Below the pieces are notes generated by a model. It was not told where the DNA came from. It ran no database searches and worked only from the letters and a program-made list of their open reading frames with translations. DNA of 35,793 nt. Origin: Bacillus sp. V59.32b. Its GTDB lineage: Bacteria; Bacillota; Bacilli; Bacillales; DSM-1321. Position numbers and translations under genes: made by a program. Below are positions 1 through 9,403 of the stretch, in pieces (within the stretch, counting starts at the first letter, position 1; each line of letters begins with the position of its first letter). Location: contig NZ_QVTC01000068.1 of the NCBI RefSeq assembly GCF_003429085.1, forward strand, positions 1 to 35,793, written 5' to 3'.

Positions 1-67
1 AGCCCGTTTTTCCGCAGGAGTCTCGCAGATTCCCTTCCCAAAAACAACATTATCGTTTACCAGAGCC
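1..67. repeat. Left-end copy of a dispersed repeat, inverted at the right end
   Basis: These bases are the reverse complement of positions 35721-35786, with one extra A and one substitution. The pair therefore lies at the two ends of the window in inverted orientation. The core contains GCAGGAGTCTCGCAG, which resembles the CCTGCGGGAAAA palindrome family in the tandem copies at 191-814. No transposase is present beside either copy. The likeliest reading is a high-copy intergenic repeat at which an assembly broke. An insertion-sequence end is possible but not shown. Confidence 0.8.
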
Positions 68-190
68 TATTATTTAAAAGAATCAATTTAATAAATTTCA
101 CTCTTAGAGTCCCAATGGTTCTGAGACGCAAAAAAAGGAGTACCTCCCCAAAATGTCGAAATGAGTAAGTTACCACTAAGGTCCATTTTG

Positions 191-503
191 ACATCGTTAC
201 GTTAGCAATGCTTCAAAATTAGCTGTTAATTGTATCCATGCTCAGTTAAGTTAACAAAATATACGCTGTGTTAGTACTCACTCCGGATTTCCAAACGGGT
301 TGATCTTCGCTGCAGGCGGTGACTCCTCGAAAATGCTACGCATTTTCTCGTGCGGTGCCTATTCGAGGATGATCACTCAACGTCCTGCGGGAAAAGCGTG
401 GCCAGGTAAGACCCCGCAGGAGCGGCGACGAGGAGGCTCACGGACCGCCCGCGGGCGTCCGACTGTAGCGGAAATCAACAGCCAATTTCAACAGGTACAA
501 ACT
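191..503. repeat. Tandem dispersed repeat, copy A (~310 bp)
   Basis: This copy is nearly identical to copy B at 506-814; the offset is 306-315 bp because of small indels. It contains two obvious inverted repeats. One is a GAAAATGC/GCATTTTC hairpin near 331-349. The other is CCTGCGG (384-390) paired with CCGCAGG (414-420). The end has the GTAGCGGAAATCAACA style tail that I recognise from Bacillaceae intergenic repeats. A 75-codon open frame crosses it (300-527), but it has no ribosome binding site and is not credible as a gene. Bases 68-190 to its left hold nothing I recognise. Confidence 0.85.
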
Positions 504-505
504 CG

Positions 506-814
506 ACATCGTTACGTTCTTTTATAATGCTTCATTTGTATCCATGCTCAGTTAAGTTAACAAAATATACGCTGTGTTAGTACTCACTCCGGATTTCCAA
601 ACGGGTTGATCTTCGCTGCAGGCGGTGACTCCTCGAAAATGCTACGCATTTTCTCGTGCGGTGTCTATTCGAGGATGATCACTCAACGTCCTGCGGGAAA
701 AGCGTGGCCAGGTGAGACCCCGCAGGAGCGAAGCGACGAGGAGGCTCACGGACCGTCCGCGGAAAGCGTCCGCCTGTAGCGGAAAATCAACAACCCTATT
801 CAAAAGGTAAAAAC
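506..814. repeat. Tandem dispersed repeat, copy B (~310 bp)
   Basis: This copy directly abuts copy A and shares its whole length with few differences. These include one C/T in the GTGCC/GTGTC segment, GGCGACG versus GAAGCGACG near 721-740, and small changes in the GC-rich tail. The palindrome CCTGCGG/CCGCAGG is at 690-696 and 720-726. The high identity points to a recent duplication or ongoing conversion between copies. Bases 815-909 beyond it show nothing recognisable. Confidence 0.85.
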
Positions 815-909
815 TTAAGAAAATTTTTGAGTAACTAATATTCAGTTGGTCTGTGTTTCTATATAAAAAGAATATGAAATTGATTCAAAAAGCTATACTT
901 TCTTTATTT

Positions 910-935
910 AAAAAGAAAACTCGCCGATTGGCGAG
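910..935 (-). terminator. Rho-independent terminator downstream of yqfL
   Basis: The stem is CTCGCC (920-925) with GGCGAG (930-935) and a 4-base loop. On the minus strand it is followed by a T-rich run (complement of 910-919). It lies about 90 bp past the yqfL stop codon and closes the ccpN-yqfL transcription unit. Confidence 0.75.
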
Positions 936-1022
936 CCTTATAAAGTGACAATGAAGCGAGTTGCATCTTTGCAGAGGAACATGGTTTATACTTTCCTATC
1001 CCCTAAAAAAGAGCCGGTTCCC

Positions 1023-1832
1023 TTATTTATTGCGGTTTTGAATGATATGAACGATATTATTTGCTGTCTCTTCTACAGCTTTATTAGTCACATCAATAAT
1101 TGGGCAATGTAATCTTGAAACAATTGATTCGAAATAGGTCAATTCTTCTTTGATCCGCTCCATATTCGCGTATATCGCATGATCATTCAGTCCAAGCGAT
1201 TTTAACCGTTCTTTGCGGATATGGTTCAATTTTTCCGGACTGATCTTCAAACCGAAGCACTTTTCAGGCGGAACCAAAAATAATTCTTCAGGCGGCTCAA
1301 CCTCGGGTACAAGCGGCACATTGGCCACTTTAAAACGCTTATGCGCCAAGTATTGCGAAAGCGGCGTTTTCGAAGTCCGCGAAACTCCCACCAGTACGAT
1401 ATCGGCTCGCAGGATGCCCCGTGGATCCCTTCCGTCATCATACTTTACAGCAAACTCAATAGCTTCCACCCGTTTGAAGTAATCATCATCCAGCTGCCTG
1501 ACCATCCCGGGTTCATTCAGCGGAGAGGTCTCAGCCTTTTGCTGAAAGATATCCATTAAAGGACCAATAATGTCATAGGACAAAATATTTTCTTTCTCTG
1601 CCTGTTCCTTCATGTACGTCCGGATATTCGGCTTTACAAGCGTATAGGCAATAATTGCATTGTTTAGTTTTGCAAGAGAGATCACTTCATCAACATTTTG
1701 CTCATCTTCCACATACGGAATGCGCTTAGTGGAGAAAAGTGAGCCAGCAAACTGGCTTGCCGCGGCTTTTGTAACTAACTCCGCCGTTTCCCCAACCGAA
1801 TCGGAAACAACATAAATAATTGTACTGTTCAT
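1023..1832 (-). CDS. yqfL: PPDK regulatory protein family (DUF299) YqfL
   Basis: This is a 269-residue protein of the bifunctional pyruvate,phosphate dikinase regulator family, whose enzymes use ADP and phosphate to switch a target on and off. The nucleotide-binding loop GVSRTSKT is at residues 149-156, and the N terminus ([14 protein letters not shown]) matches the family closely. I start at ATG 1832 rather than the in-frame GTG at 1853, because the family begins at MN and a GGGAG/GGGG purine run precedes this ATG. The gene lies 24 bp after ccpN, as in B. subtilis, where YqfL acts with CcpN in gluconeogenic control. Whether it modifies a dikinase here cannot be told, since no ppdK gene is in the window. 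Confidence 0.93.
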   Translation of the reverse strand: MNSTIIYVVSDSVGETAELVTKAAASQFAGSLFSTKRIPYVEDEQNVDEVISLAKLNNAIIAYTLVKPNIRTYMKEQAEKENILSYDIIGPLMDIFQQKAETSPLNEPGMVRQLDDDYFKRVEAIEFAVKYDDGRDPRGILRADIVLVGVSRTSKTPLSQYLAHKRFKVANVPLVPEVEPPEELFLVPPEKCFGLKISPEKLNHIRKERLKSLGLNDHAIYANMERIKEELTYFESIVSRLHCPIIDVTNKAVEETANNIVHIIQNRNK

Positions 1833-1856
1833 AATTCCCCATCTCCCATGCACGTT

Positions 1857-2495
1857 CTATATGCTTTCATCTGCCAGAGCCAAAAATGCTTTCGTAATAT
1901 TGCTCTTCGTAATTCTTCCGATCACTTCAAATCCCTTGTCCGTTTCCTTTACGACGGGCAATGCGTCGATTTGCTTTTCAATCAGCTTTTTCGCTACGTC
2001 AATCAGCAAATCTTCCTTCATACACATTGTAATATTGGGCATTCTTGTCATAATAATATTGACTGGGATCGATGACAGTTCCTGCTTTCCAATGCTTGCC
2101 CGAAGCAAATCCTTGCGCGACAAAACACCGACTAGCGACGAATTTTTATCGACAACAAACAGCGTTCCCACATCCTCAAGAAACATCGCGACAATAGCGT
2201 CATATACGGAAATCCCTTCACCAACAACGACGGGAATCGATTGATAGTCTTTCACGAATATTTTCTTCAGGCTGTCTGTAAGAAGCTGCGTCCCTGATTT
2301 TCCCGTGTAGAAATAACCGACACGCGGCCTTGCATCAAGGAAGCCGGCCATCGTCAAGATCGCCAAATCCGGCCTTAACGTCGCCCTGGTCAAATGTAAC
2401 TGGTCGGCGATATGTTCTCCGGTTATTGGACCGTTGTCCTTTACGATTTGTAAAATATGTTCCTGACGTTTATTTAGTTCGATTTTAAACACCAC
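1857..2495 (-). CDS. ccpN: CcpN, repressor of gluconeogenic genes (HTH plus two CBS domains)
   Basis: The 212-residue protein has an N-terminal winged helix-turn-helix (about residues 5-65, with the typical TRATLRPDLAILT segment) and then two CBS domains (about 75-135 and 145-205). In B. subtilis CcpN represses gapB and pckA during glycolytic growth and its CBS domains sense nucleotides. Those targets are family knowledge and are not visible here. The start is GTG, either 2495 or the adjacent 2492, with only a weak AGGG purine stretch in front. It has its own candidate promoter just after glyS and leads into yqfL. Confidence 0.94.
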   Translation of the reverse strand: MVFKIELNKRQEHILQIVKDNGPITGEHIADQLHLTRATLRPDLAILTMAGFLDARPRVGYFYTGKSGTQLLTDSLKKIFVKDYQSIPVVVGEGISVYDAIVAMFLEDVGTLFVVDKNSSLVGVLSRKDLLRASIGKQELSSIPVNIIMTRMPNITMCMKEDLLIDVAKKLIEKQIDALPVVKETDKGFEVIGRITKSNITKAFLALADESI

Positions 2496-2537
2496 CCTAT
2501 TGCTCTAACAGCGAAAAAGTAATATGCCATACTATAT

Positions 2538-2566
2538 ATCATAATTATATACTATTTCCGCTGCAA
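2538..2566 (-). promoter_or_regulatory. Candidate sigma-A promoter of ccpN-yqfL
   Basis: On the minus strand the -35 is TTGCAG (2566-2561), then a 17-bp spacer, then the -10 TATGAT (2543-2538). It sits between the glyS stop and the ccpN start, with no terminator in between, so glyS read-through is also possible. The AT-rich spacer contains ATAGTAT twice in direct orientation, which could be an operator. That is only a guess. Confidence 0.55.
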
Positions 2567-2573
2567 GTGGCGA

Positions 2574-4646
2574 TTAGGACACAATAATTTTATTCATCGC
2601 CGCAAAGCTGGAGATTAAATCACTAATATCTTTCATTAAAGATAGCCGGTTTGTTCTCAGTTTTTCGTCTTCTGCCATGACCATCGTGTGTTCGAAATAG
2701 TTTTCAATTTCCGATTTCATGGTCAGGAGCAGTTCAAAACGGTTTGATTCACTGGAAGCTGACTGATACTTATTAAAAACAGACTGATATGTTTCAAAGA
2801 GCTTTGTTTCAAATTCATTTTCAAATAAAGACTCAGACACTTCGGACTTGCTTTCGCACTTAACCGCAATATTCATTACCCTGCTTAATGCTTCGAGCCC
2901 AGCCTTAAAGCCGTCTTCCGCTTTTTTGGCTTCTAAGACGGATGCTCTTTCCACAAGGATGGCCACATTGCCCAGCTTATCCTCAAGCAACGCGTCGATC
3001 AGATCGTAACGGATGCCTTTTTCATTCAGCAAATGCTTAACACGCGCTTTAAAAAATTGTTCAAGGTCAGCGAACACATCGTTGCGGTCTCTTTTCAAAA
3101 TGCCTTTCGCTTCCATCTCTGCAAGGGAAGCTTCGAGGATCTTCTCTAATGTGATGTCCCATTTCTTCTGGGATAGAATCTGGACAATACCGCTAGCCTG
3201 CCTTCTTAAAGCGTATGGATCTTGTGAGCCTGTCGGTATGATTCCGATGGAAAAGAATGAAACGATTGTGTCCATTTTTTCAGCCACACTAAGGATGGCA
3301 CCTATTAAGGAAGGAGGAATACTGTCATCGGCATGTCTTGGCATATAGTGTTCATTGATGGCGGCGGCCACCTCTTTGGCTTCGCCTTTAAGAAGGGCGT
3401 ATTTTTCTCCCATATAGCCTTGAAGCTCAGGAAACTCATAAACCATCTGGCTGACTAAGTCAAACTTCGCAATCTGTGCTGCACGGTGAGTATGTTGTTT
3501 TTCCGTGTCATTCAGCGACAAAGCCGTTGATAGCTCGGCTGTCAATTTTTGTACCCTGGCTATTTTTTCGGAAAGTGCGCCGATTTCTTCATGATAAACG
3601 ATCGTCTCAAGTTTCTTCAGAGCACTGTCAATATCGCGTTTTTGGTCTTCTTTGTAGAAGAAAGAAGCATCCGACAGTCTCGCTCTTAAAACCTTTTCAT
3701 TTCCCTTAGAAACAACATCAAGATGACGGTCGTCACCGTTTCTTACGGTCACGAAGAAAGGAAGCAAATCTCCATTGTTATTTTTAACAGGGAAATAGCG
3801 CTGATGTTCCTTCATGGAGGTGATTAAAACCTCCTGTGGCAAATCGAGAAACTCTTCCTCGAACCCGCCTGACAGAACAGTCGGATACTCAACGAGATTA
3901 TTGACCTCTTCCAGGAGGTCTTCATCTACAGGAATGACCCAATTCTGTTCTTTTTCCAGCCTTTTGATTCCATCAAGAATCATATTCTTTCTTTTTGTCG
4001 GATCGGCGACAACAAACTGCTCGGATAGCGCCGTCTCATATTGGTTTGGGGACTCAATGACAGCAGTGCTCCCAAGGAAACGATGCCCTCTTGTTTCGTT
4101 GCCTGTGGTTACGTGTGTGATCCCAAATGGAATAATTTCATTGCCCAAAAGTGCGATCATCCATTTTATCGGGCGGATGTAACGCAGCTCCTGATCTCCC
4201 CAGCGCATATTCTTAGGAAACGACATGCCGGTAATGATATCTTTTAATTCAGGCAGCAGACTGATCGTTGGCCGCCCTTCAATGAATTTGTTCACATGGA
4301 CATATTCAATGCCGCCCACTTCTTTGAAATAAATATCCTCAGGCGTTACGCCCTGCCCTTTTGTAAAGCCAATGGCCGCTTTTGTCCAATTGCCGCTTTC
4401 ATCCTGGGCAATTTTCTTGGCCGGTCCTTTGGCTTCCTCATGGATATCCTTTTGTGAATCAGCGACATCTGTTATGAGCACGCCAAGCCTTCGAGGAGTC
4501 GAAAACATCTTAATATTCCCATACTCTATGGACTTTTCATTAAGCCATTTCTCCATTTTTTCTGCCAGCTGATTCATCGAAGCAGTTACATAACGCGCCG
4601 GCAATTCCTCAAGTCCAATTTCAAGTAACAAATCATGCTTGGCCAT
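2574..4646 (-). CDS. glyS: Glycyl-tRNA synthetase beta subunit
   Basis: This 690-residue protein is the beta chain of the bacterial alpha2beta2 glycyl-tRNA synthetase. With GlyQ it charges tRNA-Gly in the cytosol; the beta chain carries tRNA-binding regions. The N terminus [20 protein letters not shown] is diagnostic of GlyS, and the length is normal. I chose ATG 4646 because GGGGAG lies about 8 bases before it. A longer in-frame reading to 4718 would only run inside glyQ. The start overlaps the end of glyQ by 14 bp, which suggests translational coupling and equimolar subunits. Expression is under the glyQ T-box. Confidence 0.97.
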   Translation of the reverse strand: MAKHDLLLEIGLEELPARYVTASMNQLAEKMEKWLNEKSIEYGNIKMFSTPRRLGVLITDVADSQKDIHEEAKGPAKKIAQDESGNWTKAAIGFTKGQGVTPEDIYFKEVGGIEYVHVNKFIEGRPTISLLPELKDIITGMSFPKNMRWGDQELRYIRPIKWMIALLGNEIIPFGITHVTTGNETRGHRFLGSTAVIESPNQYETALSEQFVVADPTKRKNMILDGIKRLEKEQNWVIPVDEDLLEEVNNLVEYPTVLSGGFEEEFLDLPQEVLITSMKEHQRYFPVKNNNGDLLPFFVTVRNGDDRHLDVVSKGNEKVLRARLSDASFFYKEDQKRDIDSALKKLETIVYHEEIGALSEKIARVQKLTAELSTALSLNDTEKQHTHRAAQIAKFDLVSQMVYEFPELQGYMGEKYALLKGEAKEVAAAINEHYMPRHADDSIPPSLIGAILSVAEKMDTIVSFFSIGIIPTGSQDPYALRRQASGIVQILSQKKWDITLEKILEASLAEMEAKGILKRDRNDVFADLEQFFKARVKHLLNEKGIRYDLIDALLEDKLGNVAILVERASVLEAKKAEDGFKAGLEALSRVMNIAVKCESKSEVSESLFENEFETKLFETYQSVFNKYQSASSESNRFELLLTMKSEIENYFEHTMVMAEDEKLRTNRLSLMKDISDLISSFAAMNKIIVS

Positions 4647-5529
4647 TGACTTTCTCCCCTTTCTGCTTAAGGATTGGGAATCCGAGCTTTTCTCTTTCTT
4701 CGTAGAAAGTCTTCGCAACTTTTCGCGCTAGATTGCGGCAGCGGGCAATATATCCCGTGCGTTCGGTAACCGATATCGCTCCTTTTGCATCCAGCAGATT
4801 GAACGTATGGGAGCACTTCAAAACATAGTCATACGCCGGATGGACCAGACCTTCATCCATTTGGCGATGAGCTTCTTTTTCATACATCGTGAAAAGCTGG
4901 AACAGCATATCTAAATCCGATGTTTCAAACGTATATTTGGAATGTTCATATTCCGGCTGCATAAAAATATCGCGCACCGTGAATCCATTCGTCCATTCGA
5001 GGTCAAAGACATTTTCTTTTTCCTGAATGTAGGAAGCGAGCCGTTCAATGCCGTACGTAATTTCCGCGGAAACCGGCTTGCATTCGAGTCCGCCGACCTG
5101 CTGGAAATAGGTAAATTGCGTAATCTCCATACCGTCAAGCCAAACCTCCCAGCCAAGGCCTGCACAGCCTAACGAAGGGTTTTCCCAGTTATCCTCAACA
5201 AAACGGATATCATGTTCAAGCGGATTGATACCCAGCGCCCGCAAGGAATCCAAATAGATTTCCTGAATATTATCGGGTGACGGCTTCATGATCACCTGAA
5301 ACTGATGATGCTGATAAAGACGGTTTGGATTTTCACCGTAACGACCGTCTGCCGGACGCCTTGACGGCTCCACATAAGCGACATTCCATGGTTCAGGCCC
5401 GATAGCACGCAGGAATGTGTATGGGCTCATCGTCCCGGCTCCTTTTTCCGTATCATATGCATTCATCAGAATACACCCATGATCGGCCCAATGCTTTTGC
5501 AAAGTTAAAATCATATCTTGAATGTTCAT
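4633..5529 (-). CDS. glyQ: Glycyl-tRNA synthetase alpha subunit
   Basis: This 298-residue class II synthetase alpha chain activates glycine with ATP and forms the alpha2beta2 enzyme with GlyS. The N terminus ([19 protein letters not shown]) and the internal TYFQQVGG segment are typical of GlyQ. Two starts are adjacent, TTG 5532 and ATG 5529. GGAGG lies 6 bases before the ATG, so I use ATG 5529. It is the first gene of glyQ-glyS and is preceded by a glycine-type T-box leader and a sigma-A promoter. Nothing in the protein looks unusual. Confidence 0.97.
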   Translation of the reverse strand: MNIQDMILTLQKHWADHGCILMNAYDTEKGAGTMSPYTFLRAIGPEPWNVAYVEPSRRPADGRYGENPNRLYQHHQFQVIMKPSPDNIQEIYLDSLRALGINPLEHDIRFVEDNWENPSLGCAGLGWEVWLDGMEITQFTYFQQVGGLECKPVSAEITYGIERLASYIQEKENVFDLEWTNGFTVRDIFMQPEYEHSKYTFETSDLDMLFQLFTMYEKEAHRQMDEGLVHPAYDYVLKCSHTFNLLDAKGAISVTERTGYIARCRNLARKVAKTFYEEREKLGFPILKQKGEKVNGQA

Positions 5530-5589
5530 CAAGCACCTCCAAAAAAATTTAATTGGCTTAGAGCGAAGAAGTGAAAAACGTTTGAAAAC

Positions 5590-5808
5590 GCCAAAAAACT
5601 CCCGCCACTATGCCTAACGCATAGGGACGAGAGTTTACCCGCGGTTCCACCCTATTTGCCGAAAAATCGGCCTCTTTATCTGCTCACTTAGCAGTCCGAT
5701 TGCTCAGGAACGCCTTCCCTGCCAATCCATAGCCCGGCTCGCACTATCCCAGGTTCGCTTGTATGGAGGATAACAGGTACTACTTTCCTTCATTGCAATG
5801 ATATGATG
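5590..5808 (-). promoter_or_regulatory. Glycine T-box riboswitch leader of glyQ-glyS
   Basis: On the minus strand the T-box sequence GGGTGGAACCGCGGG lies at about 5655-5639. It is followed by a long terminator hairpin with arms near 5598-5614 and 5618-5634 and a T-rich end (5592-5597). Upstream, stem I contains an AGTA element on its 5' side. GAA-GGC-G on its 3' side makes GGC (complement of 5712-5714) the likely specifier codon, matching a GCC glycine anticodon. When uncharged tRNA-Gly binds, the antiterminator forms and transcription reads into glyQ. The specifier assignment is from motif context only. Confidence 0.92.
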
Positions 5809-5814
5809 AGATAG

Positions 5815-5843
5815 ATTTTAGCGAATCGATGCACGAATGTCAA
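5815..5843 (-). promoter_or_regulatory. Sigma-A promoter of the glyQ T-box leader
   Basis: On the minus strand the -35 is a perfect TTGACA (5843-5838), followed by a 17-bp spacer and a -10 of TAAAAT (5820-5815). Transcription would begin near 5808, just in front of T-box stem I. Confidence 0.8.
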
Positions 5844-5904
5844 GGAAACATTTCAATCCGGGTACGGAATTTGTACCGCGTTTCAATAGGTTGGCAACCG
5901 GAAC

Positions 5905-6050
5905 ACGACTTTTGTTGAGGGAACACTGGTTTTGTTGCGGGATCCATTTTTTGTTGCATTGTTGCAGCTTTGGCCGGTTTTGTTGCGACAAGACCGATTT
6001 TTGTTGCGGGACCTCTCTTTGTTCCAAAAAAACCTCGCTTTTTTGCGGCA
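5905..6050. repeat. Degenerate ~20-bp tandem repeat array 1, downstream of recO
   Basis: On the plus strand a TTTTGTTGCGGGA-like motif recurs with its TGTTG anchor at 5913, 5933, 5952, 5981, 6002 and, more degenerate, near 6020 and 6044. Spacing is mostly 18-21 bp. The array lies between the recO stop and the glyQ promoter and holds the only sequence in that gap. The minus-strand reading gives QQ(N/K) about every seven residues in a 78-codon frame. That frame has no ribosome binding site and I do not call it a gene. I see no clear recO terminator other than this region. Confidence 0.7.
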
Positions 6051-6055
6051 GCAAC

Positions 6056-6808
6056 TCAAAACTTGTCTTTCATCTGATCCATCTGGTTTAAGAATTTCTT
6101 TGATTTTAATTGCAGGCCGGAATATTCCTCATAATAAGCATCGATTACACGCTGCAGCTCTTTTTTTGTTTCGGGCTTGATCGATATGTTACCGAGCCGC
6201 GATAAATCAAAATAATAAAAGAGCCGGAGCAGCTTGACAGCAACAGGGGACATTTTAATATGATAGGGGTCTTTCCCGTAACACCTGTGGCAAATAAAGC
6301 CGCCTTCTCTTAAAGAAAAGGCAAACTCTCCTTCCGTATGGCCGGAAATCGAGCACTGATCAAGTGTTGGGCTTAAGCCGTTGACCTGGAGCATCTTCAT
6401 CTCAAAAATAAATTTAAGGATCTCTGCATCGTATCCTTCGTTTATGTAATTCAATGTTTGATAAAGCAGCTCGAAAAGATAGGGATTCGACTTTTTATCT
6501 TCTACGCTTTTATCAAGGAGCTCGACGATATAAGATGCATAGGCGGTAGAAAAAATATCCTCCCGGATCGATCGCATCGAGTTCACTGTTTCGCCCTGCT
6601 GCATAGTACCTAGACCACTTGAGGTTTGCACAAGAAAATATCCGTAATAAAAAAGCTGGGTGACGGCAGAGAGGCGGCTTTTTGGTTTACTGGCGCCTCT
6701 CGCCATCGCACCGATTTTTCCCCACTCACGGGTATATATTGTTATAATTTTATTGCTTTCTCCATAATCTGTCCGCCGTATGACGATGCCCTCACACTTT
6801 TGCAGCAA
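6056..6808 (-). CDS. recO: DNA repair protein RecO
   Basis: This 250-residue RecO loads RecA onto SSB-coated single-stranded DNA with RecR. The N-terminal OB fold (about residues 1-80, [14 protein letters not shown]) and the C-terminal helical region with [15 protein letters not shown] are clear. The zinc site is altered: the usual CxxC-CxxC pattern is C152-x2-S155 followed by C173-x2-C176, so one cysteine is missing. The nearby H157 could stand in. The start is TTG 6808 with GGTGG 5 bases upstream, and the protein aligns with the family from that residue. It follows yqzL by 38 bp, in the era-recO unit. Confidence 0.96.
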   Translation of the reverse strand: MLQKCEGIVIRRTDYGESNKIITIYTREWGKIGAMARGASKPKSRLSAVTQLFYYGYFLVQTSSGLGTMQQGETVNSMRSIREDIFSTAYASYIVELLDKSVEDKKSNPYLFELLYQTLNYINEGYDAEILKFIFEMKMLQVNGLSPTLDQCSISGHTEGEFAFSLREGGFICHRCYGKDPYHIKMSPVAVKLLRLFYYFDLSRLGNISIKPETKKELQRVIDAYYEEYSGLQLKSKKFLNQMDQMKDKF

Positions 6809-6846
6809 GATCAGCCACCATCCAATCTAGAGGGACAAGCGTAATT

Positions 6847-6990
6847 CTAGGAGATGGGAAAATCAATCTCTGCTAGTACTTCTTTCTGACTTTCTGGTCT
6901 TTCCTGTCTTTCCACCTCTAACTCTTTAAAAAGAAGATAGGTGTCAACATTACCTGTCTGACTGAACACTTTCCATGTAAAATCCAACAT
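6847..6990 (-). CDS. yqzL: YqzL family small protein
   Basis: This is a 47-residue protein that begins MLDFTWKVFSQTGNVDTYLL. It matches the small YqzL family, found between era and recO in Bacillus. The ATG at 6990 is preceded by AGGTGGG at a suitable distance, and the stop is TAG at 6847-6849. The function is unknown. It has no signal peptide or membrane segment and ends in a charged tail. It lies 140 bp after era and 38 bp before recO, and the conserved position supports its being real. Confidence 0.9.
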   Translation of the reverse strand: MLDFTWKVFSQTGNVDTYLLFKELEVERQERPESQKEVLAEIDFPIS

Positions 6991-7130
6991 AATAAAGCCC
7001 ACCTTTCAATTTACTAGCATATTAAATTTCCGACCTTAAGATTATCTTGACCCTTCTCAACTCAAATCATAAGAAACAAAAAATGTTAGGAATATTTTTT
7101 ATAACTATAGGACTGGCGTGATCCACTGTT

Positions 7131-8451
<1,321 letters not shown>

Positions 8452-8469
8452 TTATCATCATCCTTTCAG

Positions 8470-8503
8470 AAAAGGGGATGCCCTTATATTGTAACGCATC
8501 TCC
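8470..8503 (-). terminator. Hairpin with T tail between dgkA and cdd
   Basis: On the minus strand GGAGATGC (8503-8496) can pair with GCATCCCC (8481-8474), with one G-U pair and a 14-base loop, followed by TTTT. It may be a partial terminator in the operon. Its loop and upstream bases also contain TTCAAG-N16-TACAAT, a weak promoter-like sequence for cdd-era. Confidence 0.45.
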
Positions 8504-8563
8504 ACTTGTCTTGAATAGCCGATATTCCGTTAGTCTAACTGTAAAGAAGGAAAGATCAGCTGG

Positions 8564-8938
8564 TTAAAACAGTTTTGGCAAAAAGATAATCAGGCCGACC
8601 ATGACAGCAAAAATAGCATACATAAGAACTGAGCCGGCGGCAATATCTTTTGCCTGTTTAGCAAGCGGGTGAATATCTCCGGTAATGAGATCCACGGTTC
8701 GTTCAATCGCCGAATTGATCATTTCAAGGGTGATCGTCCCGAATATCGCGGAAAGTAAGAACAGCCACTCCAGTCGTGAAACCGAAAAATACCAGCCTGC
8801 TCCTATCACCACCACTGCCACGGACAGGTGGATCTTTAGATTTCTTTCCGATTTTACGACTCCCCAGATCCCTTGAAAAGCATAAACAAAACTCTTATAC
8901 AGCGGGTGCCTTTTTTTATACTTCCCTTGTGAGCCCAT
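8564..8938 (-). CDS. dgkA: Undecaprenol/diacylglycerol kinase, DgkA family
   Basis: This 124-residue integral membrane kinase has three hydrophobic segments (about residues 36-52, 55-72 and 98-122). The signature [15 protein letters not shown] and the following [16 protein letters not shown] carry the active-site glutamates and asparagine of the family. Gram-positive members phosphorylate undecaprenol, which feeds the cell-wall lipid carrier pool. The ATG at 8938 overlaps ybeY by 23 bp; the nearest good purine run is rather far upstream. The B. subtilis orthologue lies at the same place. Confidence 0.94.
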   Translation of the reverse strand: MGSQGKYKKRHPLYKSFVYAFQGIWGVVKSERNLKIHLSVAVVVIGAGWYFSVSRLEWLFLLSAIFGTITLEMINSAIERTVDLITGDIHPLAKQAKDIAAGSVLMYAIFAVMVGLIIFLPKLF

Positions 8939-9392
8939 ATTGGTTCAATATTTCCTTTTGTTTAGTAAACATCTTTTTTTCATCTGCCTCATTCATATGG
9001 TCGTATCCTAATAGATGCAGAAAGCCGTGAAGCGCCAGAAAGCCCAATTCGCGGTCAATAGAATGGCCGTATTCCTCAGCCTGTTCCGCTGCCCTCTCAA
9101 TGGATATGATAATATCACCGAGCATACGCGGGATCTCCGTACCTATCACCTCTATTTCATTTTCACCCAACTCTTCCATCGCAAACGAAATCACATCAGT
9201 CGGCGCATCCTTACTGCGATATTCCTTATTGATTTCCCTGATCCTCGCGTTGTCCACAAAGGTAACAGAAAGCTCACTGCCAGTCTCAATCCCTTCACTT
9301 TTAGCCGCAAATTGAAGAACGCCTTCTACGAGTTTTTCAGCCTCTTCGTTCACTTTTTCCGTTTCGTCCATAAAATCGATGGTCAAATTCAT
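8916..9392 (-). CDS. ybeY: Endoribonuclease YbeY
   Basis: This 158-residue metal-dependent endoribonuclease acts in 16S rRNA 3'-end maturation and ribosome quality control. The zinc motif [11 protein letters not shown] is complete, with H122, H126 and H132. The length is normal. It starts 11 bp after pgpH and overlaps dgkA by 23 bp, so pgpH-ybeY-dgkA-cdd-era probably form one unit. Confidence 0.96.
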   Translation of the reverse strand: MNLTIDFMDETEKVNEEAEKLVEGVLQFAAKSEGIETGSELSVTFVDNARIREINKEYRSKDAPTDVISFAMEELGENEIEVIGTEIPRMLGDIIISIERAAEQAEEYGHSIDRELGFLALHGFLHLLGYDHMNEADEKKMFTKQKEILNQYGLTREV

Positions 9393-9403
9393 TGTATCAC
9401 CTT

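Noticed and set aside
300-527. 75-codon open frame in the left tandem repeat
   Set aside because: It lies in a dispersed palindromic repeat, is not kept intact in copy B, and has no binding site.
5818-6054. 78-codon open frame on the minus strand in array 1
   Set aside because: It starts at a TTG without a binding site and runs through the repeat and the glyQ promoter. Its periodic QQN pattern follows from the DNA repeat.
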